Under the pieces are notes generated by a model. That model was not told where the DNA came from, did not search any database, and saw only the letters and a program-made list of their open reading frames with translations. A stretch of 10,746 nt of DNA from Flavobacteriaceae bacterium. GTDB lineage: Bacteria; Bacteroidota; Bacteroidia; Flavobacteriales; Flavobacteriaceae. Position numbers and translations under genes: made by a program. Of this stretch, positions 6,206 to 10,746 are shown in pieces; within the stretch, counting starts at the first letter, position 1; every line of letters begins with the position of its first letter. Location: assembly GCA_026992695.1 (NCBI GenBank), contig JALWYP010000490.1:1-10746 (forward strand), in the 5' to 3' direction.

Positions 6206-7252
6206 CACATCATCATAATCCACTACTAACTTTGAAGTTGTGGGATGTGCTTGGCAGGTGAGAATATATCCCTCTTCTATCTCCTCATCGGTGAGGATTT
6301 GGTTTTTTTTCATCACAGCCTTGCCTTCGTTAATTTTAGCAATACACGTACTGCAAACACCACCACGACACGAATAAGGAGCATCTATGTCCTTTTCTAA
6401 AGCGGCATCTAAAACCGTTTTGGTTTGGGGCATTGTAAAAGTATGGGTCGCATCATCAACCGTAAGTGAAATTTCAGTTAAACCGTTAGATAATTCTATT
6501 GTGTTTTCTTTTTCAGAAGCTGTAAAAAGTTCAAATTTAATTTTGTCTTTCTCCTCACCATTGGATTGTAATGTTTCAGATACCGTTTTTATCATTTCTT
6601 CGGGACCACATAGGTAGTACTTTTCAAAATCCCATTCGTTATAGTTATTTTTTATAAAGAAATTTTCCGTTCCGGTGTCAATTCTTCCAAAGATAGCATT
6701 TTCAACATCTTCCCTACTAAAGATAAACTCTATAAAAAACCGGTTGGGATAAATTTCTTTTAGTTTTAATAAGTCTCTATAAAACATCGTTTCGGACACG
6801 TTTCTATTTCCGTAAACCAGCAAAAATTTGCTTCCGGGTTCTTCCTGTAAGGCACACTGTACTATCGAGAGTACGGGTGTAATTCCGCTACCGGCAACAA
6901 AAGCGGCATAATTAGTAGCTTTATTAAAGTTTGGAGTAAATGTGAATTTACCTTCGGGAGGCATTACTTCTAAAACATCGCCTTCTTTTAGTTCGCGATT
7001 GGCATAAACCGAAAACCTTCCGTTGGCAATTTCTTTAATACCTATTTTTAAAATTCCGCTTGACGGTAAAGAACAAATAGAATAAGCACGCCTCACTTCT
7101 TTTCCGTTTAGGATGTGTTTTAGGGAGATGTACTGTCCTGCTTTAAATGTAAAAACAGTTGTTAATGCTTTGGGAACAGCAAAAGTAATAACTACAGATT
7201 TTTGGGTTTCTTTTTTTATTTTAGAAACCGGTAGCGGATAAAATTGACTCAT
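6203..7252 (-). CDS. PaaE-type flavin/[2Fe-2S] oxidoreductase (ferredoxin--NADP reductase family)
   Basis: A cytoplasmic electron-transfer protein that would carry electrons from NAD(P)H through FAD to a [2Fe-2S] centre and on to a partner enzyme. The 349-residue protein has three domains in order: an FAD-binding beta-barrel with RAYS at residues 55-58 (R-x-Y-S flavin motif), an NAD(P)-binding domain with GSGITP at 121-126 and CGPEEM from 215, and a C-terminal plant-type ferredoxin domain with ligands C295, C300, C303 and C333 (C-x4-C-x2-C-x29-C). All key residues are intact and the length matches PaaE/PaaK-like proteins (about 350). No phenylacetate (paa) oxygenase genes lie nearby, so the partner is unknown and the paaE symbol is not applied. 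The ATG at 7252 is preferred to an upstream TTG that falls inside the promoter box. It is divergent from sprE. Confidence 0.92.
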   Translation of the reverse strand: MSQFYPLPVSKIKKETQKSVVITFAVPKALTTVFTFKAGQYISLKHILNGKEVRRAYSICSLPSSGILKIGIKEIANGRFSVYANRELKEGDVLEVMPPEGKFTFTPNFNKATNYAAFVAGSGITPVLSIVQCALQEEPGSKFLLVYGNRNVSETMFYRDLLKLKEIYPNRFFIEFIFSREDVENAIFGRIDTGTENFFIKNNYNEWDFEKYYLCGPEEMIKTVSETLQSNGEEKDKIKFELFTASEKENTIELSNGLTEISLTVDDATHTFTMPQTKTVLDAALEKDIDAPYSCRGGVCSTCIAKINEGKAVMKKNQILTDEEIEEGYILTCQAHPTTSKLVVDYDDV

Positions 7253-7268
7253 AAAGAAAAATTTTCGA

Positions 7269-7276
7269 CAAAAGTA
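7269..7276 (-). promoter_or_regulatory. Candidate -7 box for the reductase gene
   Basis: On the minus strand, TACTTTTG fits TAnnTTTG exactly and ends 16 bp before the ATG at 7252. The expected -33 interval holds only a run of T without a clear TTG, so this is a half-supported promoter. The leader would be roughly 10 nt or less. Confidence 0.45.
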
Positions 7277-7523
7277 CAATATATCCTTTTAGAAAAAGAA
7301 GATTGAATTTAATGATTTTTTTGAATTTGAAGTAAGGGTTTTGCACTTAAAAAGAGCAAAAAAAACGTATAAAAACAATGCTGTTTTTAGTAGAATTGTT
7401 TTTTTTTACACCTACTTTGTAAACAAGATTAAAAAAAAACGTATTTTTACGCTTATTTTTCAACACTAACATACTAAAACGGTAGCTTTTGAGTTACACA
7501 ACTACACAATAAACCAAATTATT
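7277..7523. promoter_or_regulatory. AT-rich divergent control region between the reductase and sprE
   Basis: This gap contains no open reading frame worth calling. It holds a 13-bp direct repeat (eight A then CGTAT) at 7358-7370 and 7432-7444, and a perfect 8-bp hairpin TAAAAACA-ATGC-TGTTTTTA at 7370-7389. The small palindrome CGTA-TTTT-TACG lies at 7440-7451. No full TTG/TAnnTTTG promoter for sprE was found; TACTTTG at 7413-7419 is one base short. The repeats may be regulator sites or simple AT-rich sequence. Confidence 0.4.
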
Positions 7524-10295
7524 TTGAAGGGCATATATAAAATCTCACTTTTACTACTTGTCGCGCTTACCATAGCCGCTTGTTCTCGTAAAAAAAACAC
7601 ATTCATTAACAGAAATGCACACGCGGTAAAAGCCGAATTTAACGGTCTTTATAACGGAAACTTGGCTTTTGAACAAGGCAAACAAGAAATCTCCCAAGGC
7701 TATCGCGATAATTTTTGGGAAATATTACCGGTAGAGCGTATTCAGTTAGAAGACGATATGGCGCTTCCGGGAAAATCAAAAAACGCCAATTTTGAAAAGG
7801 CTGAAGAAAAAGCCGCTAAGGTCATTCAAAAACACTCGATGTACATCGATGGCAAAGAGTACAACCCTCAAATAGATGAGGCTTTTATCTTATTAGGTAA
7901 GGCACGCTATTATGACCAGCGATTTGTGCCGGCATTAGATGCTTTTAACTACATTTTAGATAAATATCCCACGTGCAGTAATATTAACCAAGCAAAAGTT
8001 TGGAAGGCAAAAAGCAACATTAGGTTAAAAAATCCCGAAGGAGCAATTGAAGATTTAGAAAAACTATTAAAACAACGCGAACTTGAAGATCAAGATTTAG
8101 CAGATGCAACAGCAATTTTAGCACAAGCGTTTATTGAATTAGATTCGTTAGATGCGGCACTTCCTTATATTAAACAAGCGGTTAAAACCGAAAAAAACAA
8201 AGAACTAAAAGGTAGATACACCTATATAAAAGGACAACTATACGATCGACTAGGGTTAAAAGACAGTGCAAATATTGCCTATGACGAAGTTATTGATCTA
8301 AACCGAAAATCGCCTCGCGTGTATATGATTCATGCATATATTGCCAAAGCTAAAAATTTCGATTTTGATAAAGAAGACCGGCTTGCACTGTTAGAAACGC
8401 TTAAAAAGCTCGAAAAAAATAGAGAAAACAGACCATTTTTAGATATTATTTACAACCAAATGGGCGACTATTACCGCAAAAGCAACAGTATTGATACGGC
8501 GGTGGTTTACTACAACAAATCGATAAAAGCCTATAACGACGATAAAATATTGCAATCGGTTAATTACAAAACCCTTGCCGAAATTAACTTCGATGCAGCT
8601 CAATACCGCACCGCCGGAGCGTATTACGATAGCACTCTTACACAACTTACCGAAGGCACCAGACAATACAGACGAATTAAGAAAAAACGCGACAATCTGG
8701 ATGACGTAATAAAATATGAGGAAATCGCCATAAAAAACGATAGCATTTTACGTTTAGTTGCGATGAGCGAACCCGAACAAATAGCCTTTTTTAAACAATA
8801 CACAGATCGCCTTAAACAAAAAGCTATTGATGACTCCATTGCAAATTTAAAAGCCGAAGAAGAAATAGCAAACAACGAGTTTTATAAAAAGAACAATAAT
8901 ATCGGAGAAAAAAGAGGAGGTCCAAAAGCCGGAAAGTTTTACTTTTACAACACAACTACAGTTGCTTACGGTAAACAAGAGTTCCGAAAAATTTGGGGAA
9001 ACCGACGATTGGAAGATAATTGGCGCTTGTCTAGCAAGAAAAGCAGATTAAATAATGACACCGAAACCGAAGTAAGCGATGAAAAATCTATTTCGGATGA
9101 AGATTTATACAAACCCGAAACCTACTTAGCACTTATACCAAAAGACCAAAAAGCAATAGACAGTCTGGCAAAAGATCGAAATTTTGCGTACTACCAATTG
9201 GGATTAATCTATAAAGAAAAATTTAAAGAACTCAACCTGGCAGTTGACCGTTTAGAAAAATTACTTACCCTTAATCCCGAAGAACGACTCATACTTCCGG
9301 CAAAATATAATTTGTATAAATTATACCAAGAACTAGGCAACAACAATAAAGCCGAGTTTTATAAAAATGACATCATTACCAACAGCCCAAACTCACGTTA
9401 TGCCGAGATTTTAACAAATCCCGATGCAAATTTGGCAACAGATGAGTCCAGCCCCGAATATAAATACAAAGAGTTGTATAAAGATTTCGAAAACCTGAAT
9501 TACCAAAAAGTAGTTGCCAAAAGCGACGAATACATAACTATTTATTTTGGCGATGCTATTGTTCCTAAATTCGAGTTGTTAAAAGCAACAGCATTGGCAA
9601 GGCAGTTTGGTTACGACGCCTATAAAAAAGCGCTTAATTTTGTAGTTCTTAATTATCCCAACTCAAAAGAAGGTAAACAAGCTCAAGAAATAATTAGCAC
9701 CGTACTACCTAATATTGCAGACAAAATATTTTTTGGTGATCAACAAAGTGATAAATGGAAAATAATTTATCCGTTTAACAGTACCGATAAAACTTCAGCC
9801 GAAGCATTGAAGCAAAAATTAGACGAAGCCATTGCAAAATACAACTACACCCAAATGCAAACCTCTTTAGATTATTATAATCCCGAAAAATGGTTTGTAG
9901 TTATTCACGGGCTTAACACACGTCTGGGCGGAAAAGGTTTTGCCGAGGTGTTAACCGAAAATAAAGACTATAAAATAACACCTAACCATTTTGAAATTTC
10001 TACGCCTAATTATGAAATCCTTCAAATACATAAAAATCTAGAAGAATATCTCACTGCCGATTTATCCAAGAACAAAACCATTAAAAAAGGAAATACAAAT
10101 ACAGGTGGAAAAAGAGGTCTTAGTGAAGAAGAAGAAAAGAAACGGCAAGAAAAAATTAGGAGAGATGATAAAATGAAAGAAAAGAAAATGAAAGAAATGA
10201 ATCGCGGAAGGAGAAATCCTTCCGGAGAAAATAAAAACAATAATAAAAACCCACGTTCCGGAAAGCAACCGAGAGGCAAAAAAGGAAGAGGTTAA
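7524..10295 (+). CDS. sprE: Type IX secretion/gliding motility TPR lipoprotein SprE (PorW)
   Basis: SprE/PorW is an outer-envelope lipoprotein needed for type IX secretion and, in flavobacteria, gliding. In Porphyromonas, PorW has been proposed to link the PorK/N ring to the Sov (SprA) translocon. The 923-residue protein starts with a lipoprotein signal peptide, hydrophobic LLLLVALTIAA and lipidated C20 followed by SRKK. TPR-like helical pairs cover about 117-400 and again about 553-630. The central segment KNDSILRLVAMSEPEQIAFF, the block FYFYNTTTVAYGKQEFRKIW from residue 472 and the following RRLEDNWRLS are features I associate with SprE. The last 70-odd residues (about 850-923) form a very basic low-complexity tail rich in K, R, N and G. 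The start is TTG: no ATG lies near the signal peptide. The bactofilin gene follows after 29 bp, suggesting co-transcription. Confidence 0.9.
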   Translation: MKGIYKISLLLLVALTIAACSRKKNTFINRNAHAVKAEFNGLYNGNLAFEQGKQEISQGYRDNFWEILPVERIQLEDDMALPGKSKNANFEKAEEKAAKVIQKHSMYIDGKEYNPQIDEAFILLGKARYYDQRFVPALDAFNYILDKYPTCSNINQAKVWKAKSNIRLKNPEGAIEDLEKLLKQRELEDQDLADATAILAQAFIELDSLDAALPYIKQAVKTEKNKELKGRYTYIKGQLYDRLGLKDSANIAYDEVIDLNRKSPRVYMIHAYIAKAKNFDFDKEDRLALLETLKKLEKNRENRPFLDIIYNQMGDYYRKSNSIDTAVVYYNKSIKAYNDDKILQSVNYKTLAEINFDAAQYRTAGAYYDSTLTQLTEGTRQYRRIKKKRDNLDDVIKYEEIAIKNDSILRLVAMSEPEQIAFFKQYTDRLKQKAIDDSIANLKAEEEIANNEFYKKNNNIGEKRGGPKAGKFYFYNTTTVAYGKQEFRKIWGNRRLEDNWRLSSKKSRLNNDTETEVSDEKSISDEDLYKPETYLALIPKDQKAIDSLAKDRNFAYYQLGLIYKEKFKELNLAVDRLEKLLTLNPEERLILPAKYNLYKLYQELGNNNKAEFYKNDIITNSPNSRYAEILTNPDANLATDESSPEYKYKELYKDFENLNYQKVVAKSDEYITIYFGDAIVPKFELLKATALARQFGYDAYKKALNFVVLNYPNSKEGKQAQEIISTVLPNIADKIFFGDQQSDKWKIIYPFNSTDKTSAEALKQKLDEAIAKYNYTQMQTSLDYYNPEKWFVVIHGLNTRLGGKGFAEVLTENKDYKITPNHFEISTPNYEILQIHKNLEEYLTADLSKNKTIKKGNTNTGGKRGLSEEEEKKRQEKIRRDDKMKEKKMKEMNRGRRNPSGENKNNNKNPRSGKQPRGKKGRG

Positions 10296-10324
10296 TTTTT
10301 AAAATCCCCAAATCCCCATATAGT

Positions 10325-10746
10325 ATGTTTTCAGACAAAAAAGACAAAAAAAATGTAGAACCGGGAACCGGTCAAAACCGTATTAACGAAGGCACCAAAT
10401 TAATAGGTGATATTTCATCTAAAGGATTTTTTAGAATCGATGGCAGTATAGAAGGAAACATTAAAACCCCTTCTAAAGTAGTTTTGGGTAAATCTGGTGA
10501 AATTATTGGAACCCTAACTTGTGAAAATGCCGATATTGAAGGAACATTTAACGGAAAACTACATGTTACCGGAACATTAACATTACGGGCTTCTGCAAAA
10601 ATTGAAGGAGAAGTAATTGTTGGGAAATTAGCCATAGAACCCGGCGCAATCTTTAATGCTACCTGTACTATGCAAGGAGCAGAACACGAATTAACTACAA
10701 ACAAAGCCCAACACAACACAAATCCTTATTTGCAACGAAAGCGATC
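10325..10746 (+). CDS. Bactofilin (polymer-forming cytoskeletal protein), 3' end cut by window
   Basis: Bactofilins self-assemble into nucleotide-independent filaments, often at the membrane, and help in cell shape, envelope organisation or positioning of proteins. The 140 complete codons visible start MFSDKKDKKNVEPG, with a charged, flexible N-terminal part up to about residue 20. The beta-helix domain then runs from about 21 to 120 with the usual G-rich six-residue rhythm (GDISSKGFFRIDGSIEGNI, GEIIGTLTCENADIEGTFNG, ASAKIEGEVIVGKLAIEPGA). A polar tail follows (EHELTTNKAQHNTNPYLQRK). Family members are about 140-150 residues, so only a few residues are probably missing. No stop is reached by the final base. 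It sits 29 bp after sprE; in flavobacteria I recall this pair preceding ATP synthase genes, which would lie beyond the window. Confidence 0.92.
   Translation, partial: MFSDKKDKKNVEPGTGQNRINEGTKLIGDISSKGFFRIDGSIEGNIKTPSKVVLGKSGEIIGTLTCENADIEGTFNGKLHVTGTLTLRASAKIEGEVIVGKLAIEPGAIFNATCTMQGAEHELTTNKAQHNTNPYLQRKR

Noticed and set aside
7253..7279. Nine-residue N-terminal extension of the reductase
   Set aside because: It begins at a TTG just beside and through the likely promoter box; the ATG at 7252 gives the normal family start.
7396..7419. TTG plus TACTTTG as an sprE promoter
   Set aside because: The -7 element is one base short of TAnnTTTG and the spacing to TTG is too small.
10372..10719. 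115-residue minus-strand reading frame
   Set aside because: It is antisense to the bactofilin coding sequence, which shows clear family repeats.

Overview
The window looks like chromosomal DNA from a member of the Bacteroidota, most likely class Flavobacteriia (family Flavobacteriaceae). The base composition is AT-rich. Promoters fit the Bacteroidota pattern TTG-N(17-23)-TAnnTTTG, start codons lack Shine-Dalgarno sequences, and the gene set includes families I know from flavobacteria (DUF6341, DUF6427, DUF4254 and the gliding/type IX secretion lipoprotein SprE/PorW). Most of it is ordinary core genome. No tRNA, rRNA, CRISPR array or insertion sequence was seen.

Layout. (1) 42-1313: purD, de novo purine synthesis, with a -7 promoter box at the window edge. 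(2) 1340-2540: two small flavobacterial membrane-protein genes, DUF6341 (minus) and DUF6427 (plus), divergent across 46 bp. (3) 2537-4400: an accessory-looking pair, a 215-residue protein with a plausible PD-(D/E)XK nuclease core followed by a D12-class DNA adenine methyltransferase. The 211-bp gap between them holds a clear promoter and a cluster of TTAAGA-type repeats. The first gene overlaps the end of DUF6427 by ATGA, and the methyltransferase overlaps the start of DUF4254 by ATGA, so the pair is spliced tightly into a core gene string. (4) 4397-6088: DUF4254 and a family 9 (heptosyltransferase-like) glycosyltransferase, probably acting in surface glycan assembly. (5) 6089-6202: a short convergent gap with an imperfect palindrome, a 55-bp duplicate of the 3' end of the neighbouring reductase gene, and a terminator-like hairpin. 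(6) 6203-7252 (minus): a flavin/[2Fe-2S] oxidoreductase of the PaaE/ferredoxin-NADP reductase type. (7) 7253-7523: divergent control region. (8) 7524-10746: sprE/porW followed after 29 bp by a bactofilin gene that runs off the window end.

How they fit together: genes 3396-6088 (methyltransferase, DUF4254, glycosyltransferase) probably form one transcript driven by the promoter at 3305-3335. sprE and the bactofilin gene form another. The most interesting item is the possible compact type II restriction-modification pair. It is a hypothesis based on motif reading only, because no similarity search could be run.
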